Source: an uncultured Clostridia bacterium (lineage in GTDB: Bacteria; Bacillota; Clostridia; Oscillospirales; Oscillospiraceae). Taken from it: a DNA stretch of 64,000 bases. Where the stretch lies: assembly GCA_947170435.1 (NCBI GenBank), contig CAMVTO010000002.1, forward strand, positions 1 through 64,000. The letters are read 5' to 3'. The position numbers and the translations under genes are program-made. The notes below the pieces were generated by a model that saw nothing but the letters and a program-made list of their open reading frames with translations, searched no databases and had not been told where the DNA came from. Of the stretch, positions 10,238 through 20,276 are shown piece by piece; the first letter of the stretch is position 1; each line of letters starts with the position of its first letter.

Positions 10238-10300
10238 TACGTCTTCATCGGCTGAACTGAGCGTCGCCCGTCACAAGAAAGTGGCGGGCGACGTTTTTTG

Positions 10301-10546
10301 TTATTTCATTGCCAGTTTATCCATCCCCGTCCCCAAGGCAACAGAGATTTTATAGAACGTCTCAACCGAGAAGTTATACCGAGTCTTTTCACTTTCAATC
10401 TGGCGGATAAAGTCATGCGATAAACCGACCATTTCCGCAAGCTGCGCCGAGGTTAAGCCCTTTTCTTTTCGGTACTTTTTGATATTTCGACGTATGGTAT
10501 CGTAAATCTGCGCGTCAAATTTGATTTCTTCCATTGTAGCCATCAC
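10301..10546 (-). CDS. XRE-family helix-turn-helix regulator
   Basis: YRKEKGLTSAQLAEMVGLSHDFIRQIESEKTRYNFSVETFYKIS HTH_3. Confidence 0.9.
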   Translation of the reverse strand: MMATMEEIKFDAQIYDTIRRNIKKYRKEKGLTSAQLAEMVGLSHDFIRQIESEKTRYNFSVETFYKISVALGTGMDKLAMK

Positions 10547-10606
10547 CTAACAAAAGTATAGCCAAGACGGCTCTCCTTGTATGTTAGCCATTGACTCACA
10601 TTTATA

Positions 10607-10670
10607 TTGATTCCTCACAAGAATATGCTATAATTGTGAGGCGATAGATAACAAAGCGATTATTGTGAGG
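10607..10670 (+). promoter_or_regulatory. Promoter TTGATT-16-TATAAT with three TTGTGAGG operator-like repeats
   Basis: ttgatt 10607-10612, tataat 10629-10634; cctcacaa 10613, ttgtgagg 10634 and 10663. Confidence 0.55.
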
Positions 10671-10677
10671 TGATGCT

Positions 10678-10905
10678 ATGGATACGCGCAAAGACCTGTT
10701 GCTGAAATCCGCCGCGCGGCTCTACAGCCTCGGCGTGGATCTGGAGATGGCGCGGGAGAAGCTGCGGAAGCTGGTGGAGCAGGGCGTTCCCTACGATTCC
10801 AGGGAGATGAAGGACGCCTACCGAGAGTTCTCGGAGCTGGACGCGCAGTGGAAGGAGCTGGAAAGGCAGCATCTCGAACTGCGCGGTGAGATCGAGCAGG
10901 GCTGA
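10678..10905 (+). CDS. Small coiled-coil hypothetical protein
   Basis: 75-aa ORF with RBS (gtgaggtg) and promoter upstream. Confidence 0.6.
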   Translation: MDTRKDLLLKSAARLYSLGVDLEMAREKLRKLVEQGVPYDSREMKDAYREFSELDAQWKELERQHLELRGEIEQG

Positions 10906-10997
10906 ATTTGCTCGCGTTGTGCTGAAAACTGAATAGAATATCGAGGTTTCCTCTGATTTTGGGCAATATAGAACCATCACAGATTGGAGGGAATCCT

Positions 10998-11642
10998 ATG
11001 GACAATATCACCTATGGCTATATCCGGGTGTCCTCGCGGGATCAGAACGAAGATCGGCAGCGCATCGCCATGCGCGACGCGGGCGTTTCGGAGTGCCACA
11101 TTCTCATGGACAAGCAATCGGGCAAGGACTTTGACCGCCCCGGCTGGCGGCGCGTACTGCGAAAGCTAAAGCCGGGCGACACTCTGATCGTCAAGAGCAT
11201 CGACCGGCTGGGCCGCAATTATGACGAGATTCTGGATCAATGGCGGTTTATCACAAAGGAGAAGCAGGCCAACATCGTCGTGCTGGATATGCCGCTGTTG
11301 GACACGCGGCAGGGGCGTGACCTGACCGGGACGCTGATCGCCGACATCGTATTGCAGCTTTTGAGCTATGTCGCTCAGACCGAGCGCGAGTTCATCAAGC
11401 AGCGGCAGGCGGAGGGCATCGCGGCGGCGAAGGAGCGCGGCGTCCGTTTCGGGCGCAAACCGCTGGATCGCCCGCCCGAATACGAAACGGTCAAGGATAT
11501 GTGGCAGCGCGGCACGGTCTCTGCCAGAGAAGCGGCGGCACGGCTGAGCGTTGCGCACAAGACCTTTCTCAAGTGGGTCCGCATCGACCGAATGGAAAAA
11601 AGTATACCTTTGGCACCATGCCCCGGAAACCTTGATACATAG
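10998..11642 (+). CDS. Serine recombinase / resolvase (Hin/Tn3-type small recombinase)
   Basis: YGYIRVSSRDQNEDRQ, DRLGRN, HTH tail AREAAARLSVAHKTFLKW. Confidence 0.92.
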   Translation: MDNITYGYIRVSSRDQNEDRQRIAMRDAGVSECHILMDKQSGKDFDRPGWRRVLRKLKPGDTLIVKSIDRLGRNYDEILDQWRFITKEKQANIVVLDMPLLDTRQGRDLTGTLIADIVLQLLSYVAQTEREFIKQRQAEGIAAAKERGVRFGRKPLDRPPEYETVKDMWQRGTVSAREAAARLSVAHKTFLKWVRIDRMEKSIPLAPCPGNLDT

Positions 11643-11749
11643 CAAATCTCATGCTATTCTTGTTTTTTACTATACCAAATCCGGCAAAAAAAGACAAGAC
11701 TGGCTCGGGGATTGAGGTATACACTTTTACACTCTGTTTCTGCGTGTAA

Positions 11750-11791
11750 AGGAGGCATTTGCTCCGTTTTTCGGAGAAATGCCTCCTTTTT
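11750..11791. terminator. Intrinsic terminator hairpin before R-M locus
   Basis: aaaggaggcatttgctccg-ttttt-cggagaaatgcctccttttt. Confidence 0.8.
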
Positions 11792-11824
11792 GTTTTGGGG
11801 CGTCTCCGTTTCTTGAAAAGGGGG

Positions 11825-13753
11825 ATGCCCGTGCTTATCAATATCACCGACGATATTGTCCGGCTGCACAAGGCGGGCATTCTCGACCGACTGCTTTGCG
11901 ACAAGACAACCGGCAGAAACATCCTGTGGGCGACGGACGCCTATACGGAGCTTGGCGCACGATATGAACGCAACGAGGAGATCGCGCCGGAACTCATCAC
12001 GGGTGCAAGCCTCGGCGTCATCAAAACGCGGGCGCGCAAGGCGTTTGAGCAGCAGACGGAGCGCACGCGCCACCGGGCGGAGGTTTTCACGCCGCTGTGG
12101 ATCGTGCGGAAGATGTGCGACCACGCGGACGAAATATGGTTCGGCTACCCCGACGTATTCTTCAAGGACGGCGCGCCGACCGAGCGCGTGCGCTTCTTTG
12201 AGAACAGCCACACCTGGCGGGACTATGTGGACGCCCGCCGCACGGAGATCACCTGCGGCGAGGGGCCGTTCCTCGTCTCCCGCTACGACGCCGCGACCGG
12301 CGAAATCATCCCCGTCGCGGAGCGCGTCGGCGTTCTTGACCGCAAGCTGCGCGTCGTGAGCGAGAACGCCACAGATGAAACGGAATGGCTGGAATGGGCG
12401 ATTCGCGCGTTTCAGGCGTCGTATGGCTACGAGTGGGCGGGCGACAATCTTCTGATCGCGCGCGTCAACCTGCTCGCATCCTTCCGGGAGCACTTCGAGG
12501 CCCGCTTCGGGCATTCACCGGAAACGCGGACGGAGAAGAAGCTCGCCAACATCATCGCGTGGAATATCCTGCAAATGGACGGTCTGACTTATACCGTCCC
12601 ATATTCTCATGCGCCCGAGGATCAGATCAGCCTTTTTGAATCCGAATACCGTCCCCCGCCCTTATGCCGCACGTTCAACTGGAGAGCAAGAAGGAACGTG
12701 GAGCTGAAAGGGGTCGAGGCAGAAATGAAGTTTGATTTTATCATCGGGAATCCGCCTTATCAGGACGAAACTTTGGGCGAAAACAAAGGCTTTGCACCGC
12801 CTATTTACGATAAATTCATGGAGGAAGCATATAAGGTCGCAGATAAGGTGGAGCTAATTCATCCTGCGAGATTCTTGTTCAATGCTGGGAGTACGCCGAA
12901 AGCATGGAATCAGAAGATGTTAGCTGATCCGCATTTGAAAGTGCTGTATTATGAGCAAGACGGAAGCAAAGTATTTGCAAATACGGAGATTAAGGGCGGT
13001 GTTGCCATAACCTATCACGATAATACCTCGGACTTTGGAGCAATGCACATTTTTACCCCTTATCCAGAATTAAACGCTATTCTCCGAAAGGCTGCGCCAA
13101 AAGATGACGCGCACAGCATTGCATCTATCATGTATAACCAAATGCGTTTCAACTTAGATGCCTTATATGCTAAACATCCCGAATACAAAGCAATAATTGG
13201 AAGTGACGGTCGAGATAAGCGTTTTAGAAATAACATTTTCGAGAAGGTCTCTCTTTTTACAGAAGGAAAGCAGCAGGAAAGCGATATAAGAGTTATCGGT
13301 GTAATTAAAAACAAACGCCAATGGAGATATTTTCCTCTTACATTTGTTGACACTTCCCACGAAAACATTTTTTCTTGGAAAGTGCTCGTTGCTCGTGTAA
13401 ATGGCGCAGGAACACTTGGTGATATTCTGAGTAGCCCGGTTGTTTCTGCGCCGAATGAGGGGTATACACAAACATTCATCGGTATTGGAAGTTTTGATAC
13501 AAATTCCGAAGCGGAGAATGCACTGAAATATGTGAAAACAAAGGTTTTGAGATTGCTTCTTGGTGCATTGAAAATTACGCAAGATAACAGCATTGAAACT
13601 TGGAAAATGATCCCCCTCCAAGATTTCACCTCCGCCTCCGACATCGACTGGTCGAAATCCATCCCTGAGATCGACCAACAGCTCTACCGCAAATACAGCC
13701 TCGACCAGAACGAGATCGACTTCATCGAATCCCATGTAAAGGAGATGACCTGA
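11825..13753 (+). CDS. Eco57I-like N6-adenine DNA methyltransferase of an R-M-like system
   Basis: FTPLWIVRKM, ITCGEGPFLVSRYD (motif I-like), FIIGNPPYQ (motif IV). Confidence 0.85.
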   Translation: MPVLINITDDIVRLHKAGILDRLLCDKTTGRNILWATDAYTELGARYERNEEIAPELITGASLGVIKTRARKAFEQQTERTRHRAEVFTPLWIVRKMCDHADEIWFGYPDVFFKDGAPTERVRFFENSHTWRDYVDARRTEITCGEGPFLVSRYDAATGEIIPVAERVGVLDRKLRVVSENATDETEWLEWAIRAFQASYGYEWAGDNLLIARVNLLASFREHFEARFGHSPETRTEKKLANIIAWNILQMDGLTYTVPYSHAPEDQISLFESEYRPPPLCRTFNWRARRNVELKGVEAEMKFDFIIGNPPYQDETLGENKGFAPPIYDKFMEEAYKVADKVELIHPARFLFNAGSTPKAWNQKMLADPHLKVLYYEQDGSKVFANTEIKGGVAITYHDNTSDFGAMHIFTPYPELNAILRKAAPKDDAHSIASIMYNQMRFNLDALYAKHPEYKAIIGSDGRDKRFRNNIFEKVSLFTEGKQQESDIRVIGVIKNKRQWRYFPLTFVDTSHENIFSWKVLVARVNGAGTLGDILSSPVVSAPNEGYTQTFIGIGSFDTNSEAENALKYVKTKVLRLLLGALKITQDNSIETWKMIPLQDFTSASDIDWSKSIPEIDQQLYRKYSLDQNEIDFIESHVKEMT

Positions 13754-13754
13754 C

Positions 13755-16700
13755 ATGAGCCTCGCGCCGAATATCAGCTCTTTTGAGCGGGTCATCCCGA
13801 TGATCTACGCCTATACGCACCCGGATGTGCCGAGCCATGCGGGTTGGACGAAGATCGGCTATACGGAAAAACAGTCGGTGAACGACCGCATCCGTCAGCA
13901 GAATCAGACCGCCGACATCGCGTGGGAGCTGCTGTGGCAGGACAATGCCATGTATAAGGACGGCTCCGGGCAGTATTTCACCGACCACGACTTCCACCGC
14001 TATCTGGAACGCCGCAAGAGTGTGGAGCGCCAGCCGAATACCGAGTGGTTCCACATTGACGGCACGCTCTCCCGCGCCTATTTCGACAGCTTCGCCTCCC
14101 GGCAGCCCGACGCCGACAAGAGCGGCTTTTCCTATAACCTGCGCGAGGAGCAGGCGCGTGCCGTGAGCATGACAAAGGCGTACTTCGAGCGCGGCGGCAC
14201 GGAATTTCTCTGGAACGCCAAGCCGCGCTTCGGCAAGACGCTGACCGCCTACGATCTCGTGCAGAGCATGGGCTTCAAGCGCGTGCTGATCGTCACGAAC
14301 CGCCCCAGCATCGCCAACTCCTGGGCGGACGATTTCAACGAGTTCATCGGCTGGCACGGCGAGCTGTGCTTTGTCTCCGAGACCGACGCGCTCAAGGATC
14401 ACGAGGGCGTACTGTCCCGCGAGGAATATCTGGCCGCCGTGCGCGGCAAGGGTGCGGACGCGCCGGGCATGGTGGCGTTTATCTCGCTGCAAGACTTGAA
14501 GGGCTCCGTCTACTTCGGCGGACAGTATCGCAAGCTCGACTGGATGGCGAAGGAGTACACCGACGCCTACGGGCAAAAACAGCACGGCATGGCGTTCGAC
14601 CTCCTCATCATCGACGAATCGCAGGAGGGTGTGGACACCATGCGGACGGAGCGCGCCTTCCGCAACATTGACCGCAAGCATACGCTGTACCTCTCTGGCA
14701 CGCCGTTCAAGCAGCTGGCCAGCGACCAGTTTTCCGCCGAGCAGATCTTCAACTGGTCGTATGCGGACGAGCAGGAGGCAAAAGCGAAATGGAACGGCGA
14801 GGACTATAACCCTTACGAATCGCTCCCAACGCTCAATATGTTCACCTATCAGCTCTCCAACATGATCTACGATCAGATCCAGCGCGGCGTTGATCTGTCG
14901 GACGACGGCGATACGGTGGATTACGCCTTTGACCTCAATGAGTTCTTTGCCACCAACGAAAGCGGGAAATTTCTCCACGAGGACGAGATCAAAAAATTCC
15001 TGCGGGCGCTGACCACGCAGGAGAAGTATCCCTTTTCCACGCCGGACCTGCGGCGCGAGCTGGCGCATACGATGTGGTATCTGAACCGCGTCGCGTCCGC
15101 CAGAGCGCTCAAAAAGCTGCTGAACGAGGACGAGGTGTTCAAGGAATACGAAGTCGTGCTCGCCGTCGGCGACGGGCGCGCGGAGGACGACGAGCGGGCT
15201 GCGGAGGCGGCGTTCGACCGCGTGAGAAAAGCAATCGCCGAGCATGAAAAGACGATCACGCTGACCGTCGGGCAGCTGACCGTCGGCGTGACCGTTCCCG
15301 AGTGGAGCGGCGTGCTGATGCTCTGCAATATGCAAAGCCCGTCGTCGTATATGCAGGCGGCGTTCCGCGCGCAGAATCCGTGTATGCTCACGGTCGGCGG
15401 GCAGCGGTTCCGCAAGGAAAACGCCTACGTCTTCGACTTCGACCCCGCCCGCACGCTTATTATCTTCGACGAGTTCGCCAACAACCTCTCGCCGGATACG
15501 GTCGCCGGACGCGGCACGGGCGAGCAGCGGGAAAAGAATATCAAACGTCTGCTGAACTTCTTCCCTGTGCTGGGCGAGGACGACGAGGGCAGGATGGTCG
15601 AGCTGGACGCCAAGGCGGTGCTCTCCATCCCGCGCAAGCTCAAGAGCCAGGAGGTCGTTCGCCACGGATTCATGAGCAATTTCCTGTTCCAGAACATCGG
15701 CGTCGTATTCGGCGCGCCGGGCGTCGTGAAGGATATCCTCGGCAAGCTGACCCCCGCGCAGGAAGACCCGAAGCGCAACAAGCGCGACGGCGTGGAGCGG
15801 ATCGATGAGGTCCCGGTGGACGAGGGCGGGAACGTGGAAATCCCGAACGAGATCGTCATCGGCAGAACGCAGGACCTGTTCGGCGAAAAGGTCTACGAGA
15901 CCATGCGCGCCGACGTGCTCTCGGCGGTGGACGCCATCGGCGGCGGCACGCAGGACGCGGTGGCGGAACAGCTCAAAAGCGTGGTCGATTCCGTCAAGGA
16001 AACGGTGAAGGCGCATGTCGTCGAGCCGGTGACGGGTGCATACGAGGTCAAAAAAGCCACGCAGAACCGTGTGGAGCGGCAGGTGGAGCGCGAAATCGAG
16101 AACACCTTTGAAAAGCTGCACGATGATTACGTCCAGCAGGCGAACATCGCCAAGGCGGAGTTTTCCCGCGCGCAGGAGGAAGCGGAAACCGAGGCGGAGG
16201 TCAAGCAGGCCGAGGCCGCTTACCATGAGAGCCTGCAAAACGCTCTGCAAACCTTCACCGAGACCGTGAAAACCGAGGTGCAGCGCACCATTGAGGAAAA
16301 GCCAAAGGAGCTGGTGGAGCAGCTGGAACGCCACAAGGCCGAGGAGGAAAAGCGCGGCATCGAGGACGATATCCGCGCGCACCTGCGCGGCTTCGCCCGC
16401 ACGATCCCCAGCTTCATTATGGCCTACGGCGACGACGGCCTGACGCTTGCCAACTTCGACGAGTACACCGAGGACGATGTTTTCCTCGAAGTGACAGGCA
16501 TCACGCACGACAACTTCCGCTTCCTGCGCGACGGCGGCGACTATCCCGATCCCGACACCGGCGAAACGGAGCATTTCGACGGGCATTTGTTCGACGAGGT
16601 GGTCTTCAACGACTCCATCCGTGAGTTTTTGCGGAAAAAGCAGGAGCTCGCCGATTATTTCGACGAGTCCCATGATGAGGATATTTTTGATTACATCCCG

Positions 16701-17102
16701 CCGCAGAAAACCAATCAGATCTTCACGCCGAAGTGGGTCGTGCAGAAGATGGTGGACGAGCTGGGGGCGAACAACCCCGGTTGCTTCGACGATCCGGACA
16801 AGACCTTCGCCGACCTGTATATGAAATCCGGCTTGTACATCACAGAGATCGTCAAGCGGCTGTACCGCAGCGAGAAGATGAAGATGCTGATCCCGGACGA
16901 CAAGGCGCGCATCCGGCACATTCTGGACAAACAGGTGTACGGCATGGCCCCGACGCGGATCATCTATCTGATTGCGACGAACTACATCCTCGGCTTCGAC
17001 GAGGCGCTAAAGGGCACGGCGGCGCACTTCGTCCAGGCCGACGCGGCGGAGGCGTCAAAGAACGGCACGCTGGCGGCAGTCGTGGAGCGGGCGTTTGGAT
17101 AA
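13755..17102 (+). CDS. GIY-YIG-like / SF2 helicase-translocase restriction protein with a C-terminal methylase-like segment
   Basis: N-term YAYTHPDV..GWTKIGYTEKQ (GIY-YIG-like); NAKPRFGKT (Walker A), IIDESQEG (DExx); C-term NQIFTPKWVVQKMVDEL...DLYMKSGLYITEIV. Confidence 0.8.
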   Translation: MSLAPNISSFERVIPMIYAYTHPDVPSHAGWTKIGYTEKQSVNDRIRQQNQTADIAWELLWQDNAMYKDGSGQYFTDHDFHRYLERRKSVERQPNTEWFHIDGTLSRAYFDSFASRQPDADKSGFSYNLREEQARAVSMTKAYFERGGTEFLWNAKPRFGKTLTAYDLVQSMGFKRVLIVTNRPSIANSWADDFNEFIGWHGELCFVSETDALKDHEGVLSREEYLAAVRGKGADAPGMVAFISLQDLKGSVYFGGQYRKLDWMAKEYTDAYGQKQHGMAFDLLIIDESQEGVDTMRTERAFRNIDRKHTLYLSGTPFKQLASDQFSAEQIFNWSYADEQEAKAKWNGEDYNPYESLPTLNMFTYQLSNMIYDQIQRGVDLSDDGDTVDYAFDLNEFFATNESGKFLHEDEIKKFLRALTTQEKYPFSTPDLRRELAHTMWYLNRVASARALKKLLNEDEVFKEYEVVLAVGDGRAEDDERAAEAAFDRVRKAIAEHEKTITLTVGQLTVGVTVPEWSGVLMLCNMQSPSSYMQAAFRAQNPCMLTVGGQRFRKENAYVFDFDPARTLIIFDEFANNLSPDTVAGRGTGEQREKNIKRLLNFFPVLGEDDEGRMVELDAKAVLSIPRKLKSQEVVRHGFMSNFLFQNIGVVFGAPGVVKDILGKLTPAQEDPKRNKRDGVERIDEVPVDEGGNVEIPNEIVIGRTQDLFGEKVYETMRADVLSAVDAIGGGTQDAVAEQLKSVVDSVKETVKAHVVEPVTGAYEVKKATQNRVERQVEREIENTFEKLHDDYVQQANIAKAEFSRAQEEAETEAEVKQAEAAYHESLQNALQTFTETVKTEVQRTIEEKPKELVEQLERHKAEEEKRGIEDDIRAHLRGFARTIPSFIMAYGDDGLTLANFDEYTEDDVFLEVTGITHDNFRFLRDGGDYPDPDTGETEHFDGHLFDEVVFNDSIREFLRKKQELADYFDESHDEDIFDYIPPQKTNQIFTPKWVVQKMVDELGANNPGCFDDPDKTFADLYMKSGLYITEIVKRLYRSEKMKMLIPDDKARIRHILDKQVYGMAPTRIIYLIATNYILGFDEALKGTAAHFVQADAAEASKNGTLAAVVERAFG

Positions 17103-17189
17103 ACAATCTGCACAACGCCAGATAGGGTTCCGTTACTGATTAGTGACAAAAGCAATATGGGCACAGTCATCTTGGCTGTGCCCATATTG

Positions 17190-18386
17190 TTATAAAGTAT
17201 CCCACTCGCGCGACAAAGAAAACTGATATGTCATGTTATGCACAGATAATGCAGCCTCATTGATGCTGATTATGTCTAAGAAATCCCGATCTTGTCCCCT
17301 TATGCGTTTTTCATGAAGCGCTGTAAGGATTTGCTCCGCCGTTTCTAACATTGCCATTTGCGCATCATAGGTTTCCTTATATGTTGAACGAGCAGAGGAG
17401 CGACATTGCTCTTTTAAGCACCATAAATAGTGCATGAAAGAATCTCTTTCACTATATCCCGTTGAGGACGGGAGTGCGCCGCTAAAGAGCATATCACTAT
17501 AGGAGTTTTCCATCTTTCCTTCAGTTTTTAATGCTGAAAGCAGGGATATCCTTCGCGCAATATCAAGAAAGGTAATCTTGATTTCTGTCAAGGCTTGCGG
17601 GCAATAATACCACTTTGCGCGACGACTCTGTTCATCACTATCTATCGTTTCAAAATGCTCGGGCTGGAACCATCTAACATTTCTGAAATTCCCTGATGCT
17701 ATCGCATCGCATTTTGCGGCGGCAAGACATAATTGCTGATGATTACTGTATCCCACAATCACCTTTTTCCCAGTTCTTTTTATGCCAGCGACAAGCGAAA
17801 GCTGATTTGAAACCCAAATTGCATCGTCAACAAGATACTTGTTGGAGGGATGCTCACATACTATATATATGCCGCTGACATCCCATTCTTCGATATAATT
17901 GACGATTTCTTCAATTTGTTCTTCATCCAGCATGGCTTTTTCACCTAATGCAATGGTGTGATATACGTCGAAGCCATGCTTTACTTTGCTGGCGCTTGTA
18001 ATAATGCTCTTCTGCAATCCGTTCCAGCGTGCATCAATGTGATTTGCCGATAGTGAAGGCAACAAAAGTATTGATGATCCAACGCTTTGATTTAGTTGGA
18101 CTAGGTGCGCTATTATCGTGTCAAAGTTTCCGCTTTCCAGCAATGTGATGTTATCATGGGGCCAATACTCGTATTTAGAAAGATTCTTTTGGAATTTGCG
18201 TGGATAATATAGTTGTGAGTCGAGCAAAATATTGCCATTCACTTTTCTGACATCCGCAGAAAACTTCTCTATTTGCTTTGGTTCAATATTCATGGGACTT
18301 AGAATTATCGTGCCACCGCCCCACTGCTTGAAAAGCTCAAGGCATATTTTTTGCACTCCATGCCCCATCTGAATGTATAAATCCAC
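17190..18386 (-). CDS. Uncharacterised protein, possibly TIM-barrel (tRNA-guanine-transglycosylase-like); third gene of kinase operon
   Basis: 398-aa ORF 3 bp downstream of kinase gene; fold guess only. Confidence 0.5.
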   Translation of the reverse strand: MDLYIQMGHGVQKICLELFKQWGGGTIILSPMNIEPKQIEKFSADVRKVNGNILLDSQLYYPRKFQKNLSKYEYWPHDNITLLESGNFDTIIAHLVQLNQSVGSSILLLPSLSANHIDARWNGLQKSIITSASKVKHGFDVYHTIALGEKAMLDEEQIEEIVNYIEEWDVSGIYIVCEHPSNKYLVDDAIWVSNQLSLVAGIKRTGKKVIVGYSNHQQLCLAAAKCDAIASGNFRNVRWFQPEHFETIDSDEQSRRAKWYYCPQALTEIKITFLDIARRISLLSALKTEGKMENSYSDMLFSGALPSSTGYSERDSFMHYLWCLKEQCRSSARSTYKETYDAQMAMLETAEQILTALHEKRIRGQDRDFLDIISINEAALSVHNMTYQFSLSREWDTL

Positions 18387-18389
18387 TTA

Positions 18390-19238
18390 TTACTCACCTT
18401 CTTTCAAATCAAATGTTGCTTTTGCTGCATTCAACCAGTCTAGCGCCTGTGTTGCGTTTTTTGGGCGACGAGACGGATATTTTCCCATCATAGAACTCAA
18501 TAATGCCATAAAATGCTTTTGTGAATCTCCCGCAATTTGATAACTAACTGGCGTTATCGTTTCAGTTCTACGCAAAATATCGAGGACATTATTTGCCTCA
18601 GTTCGGAATGGATTCACTCCCGTTATGCATTCATATGTAACTACACCAACTGAAAAAATATCCGCACGAGAGTCAATTTGCTTTTTTACATTGTTAAACT
18701 GTTCTGGCGCTGCGTATCCCGGAGTGTGTGGCCCCATGAACGCTTCTGTTTGCGTCAAAGACGGCATTGAAAGTACACGTGCAATCCCAAAATCAAGAAA
18801 AAACACTTTCCCATTTGGTGCCAAAATGATGTTTTCAGGTTTAATGTCACGATGTACAATGCTGAGCGACTCAAGCTGCTGGACAAAATGGAGGCTCTGT
18901 TCCAAAAAGTCCGTTGCCTCACTTAAGGTAAATTTGTGCCCACTCGAAATAATATCTCGAAGCGCTCTACCGCTCACTCGTTGCTCTACTAGATACAGTG
19001 TAGTAGAGCCTTCATAATTAATTTGCCCTGCATCAAAAATTATCGGAACCGCATCTATTTTGTATTGGCGTCCGATTTCAATTTCTCTCACCGAGCGGGG
19101 ATCATCTAGGCGGAAGAATAGTTTGATAACAACATCTCCATATTCTGGGTGAGTTGCCTTAAAAACATTTTTCTGTCCACCTCTTGCAAGTAATTCTACA
19201 TTGGAAAACTCTCTGCAAAACTCTTCAAAAGTGTCCAT
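18390..19238 (-). CDS. Serine/threonine protein kinase (Hanks type)
   Basis: VHRDIKPENI, FFLDFGIARV, GYAAPEQ, DIFSVGVVTYECITG. Confidence 0.95.
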   Translation of the reverse strand: MDTFEEFCREFSNVELLARGGQKNVFKATHPEYGDVVIKLFFRLDDPRSVREIEIGRQYKIDAVPIIFDAGQINYEGSTTLYLVEQRVSGRALRDIISSGHKFTLSEATDFLEQSLHFVQQLESLSIVHRDIKPENIILAPNGKVFFLDFGIARVLSMPSLTQTEAFMGPHTPGYAAPEQFNNVKKQIDSRADIFSVGVVTYECITGVNPFRTEANNVLDILRRTETITPVSYQIAGDSQKHFMALLSSMMGKYPSRRPKNATQALDWLNAAKATFDLKEGE

Positions 19239-19260
19239 ATAGTGTTTTAGCGCCCCTTCC

Positions 19261-19983
19261 TTATGAGCTTAAAGCGTTACCAATCCATTCGTTGAACTGC
19301 AAAGAAACATAGCTTGATGGTAATGGATTTTCTTTCGCCTCCACAATCTTTTTAAAATTCTTGGATTTGCAATACAATCCAACTCCGCTATTTTCAAATT
19401 TTCTTATTGTTTCACCATGAGGAGACGAAATGCTTGTTAATGCATATGAATGCGAAGCAAACCATGTGTTAATAAAAGATTGCTCTGCGACCTTCGCCAT
19501 ATTGGTCGTTTTAGCTTCTACACAAACCAGTTTTGTTATGCTATAGATGTCGCGCTTTTTACCTGGATACCACGCATCGTTCCGCCGAACAATCATATGG
19601 GAATCCATAAGTTTTTCCAGCGAGCAGAGAACCTGCTTGGCCGGAATTTTTAATGTTTCGGAAATCTCGGTACCATTTATTCCAGCGTGCGTCAACAAAA
19701 ATGACAATATCTTAAGTTCTGTTGTATCCAGTTTTTTCCTTGAGCTTGACCAATTATCTAGTATCGTGGGTATGTACGATGCAAACACGATATCCGGAAA
19801 CCCGGAGACAATATGCGGTTCAATAAAAACGGCAAGATTATTTACCTTGTTATCGCGTAAGAATTTTGCGCAATAATACTTGATAAACTCTTCAACCAAG
19901 TCGAATTCTGCGCCTTGCGTATTTGTCCGAGTGTGTAATCCGATAGCGGGCATGTCCTCATCAAAAATAGTAATACGTTCCAA
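19261..19983 (-). CDS. Putative PD-(D/E)XK nuclease containing a winged-helix segment
   Basis: GFPDIVFAS ... wHTH-like TELKILSFLLTHAGINGTEISETLKIPAKQVLCSLEKLMDSHMI ... KLVCVEAKTTN. Confidence 0.6.
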   Translation of the reverse strand: MERITIFDEDMPAIGLHTRTNTQGAEFDLVEEFIKYYCAKFLRDNKVNNLAVFIEPHIVSGFPDIVFASYIPTILDNWSSSRKKLDTTELKILSFLLTHAGINGTEISETLKIPAKQVLCSLEKLMDSHMIVRRNDAWYPGKKRDIYSITKLVCVEAKTTNMAKVAEQSFINTWFASHSYALTSISSPHGETIRKFENSGVGLYCKSKNFKKIVEAKENPLPSSYVSLQFNEWIGNALSS

Positions 19984-20276
19984 AAGACATACCTCCCCAA
20001 AATAATCTAATTAAGTATATCACAGATGATGTTACAATGGAAGTCTTTTATGCAAACTTTCGCGGTTTTTGGATGGCATTTCTTAATTCTGCCAAGGAGT
20101 CTCCGGGGCATTTGCTCCTAACAAGTGTCGAGCGATATTAGCGATATTACAAGATATTGCTTGCCAAGGATTATTCAGTTCTCGTATGCTTCTTTACGAT
20201 TAGTCTTGCCTGCGCATCAGATGTGCTAGAAAGTATCATCTTGAGCTGCGTGATGAAATTGAGCAGCGCGCTCCCC

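Noticed and set aside
13722-16919. 1065-aa minus-strand ORF opposite the helicase gene (and similar long antisense ORFs at 525-1688, 1823-3289, 22768-24204, 31924-34251, 58980-60407, 60840-63895)
   Set aside because: Shadow ORFs caused by high GC; low-complexity His/Arg/Val/Gly-rich translations, no domain signatures, and a convincing gene on the opposite strand
17190-18386. Firm assignment of this protein as tRNA-guanine transglycosylase or DpdA
   Set aside because: I could not identify catalytic Asp and zinc-ligand motifs with confidence; left as uncharacterised
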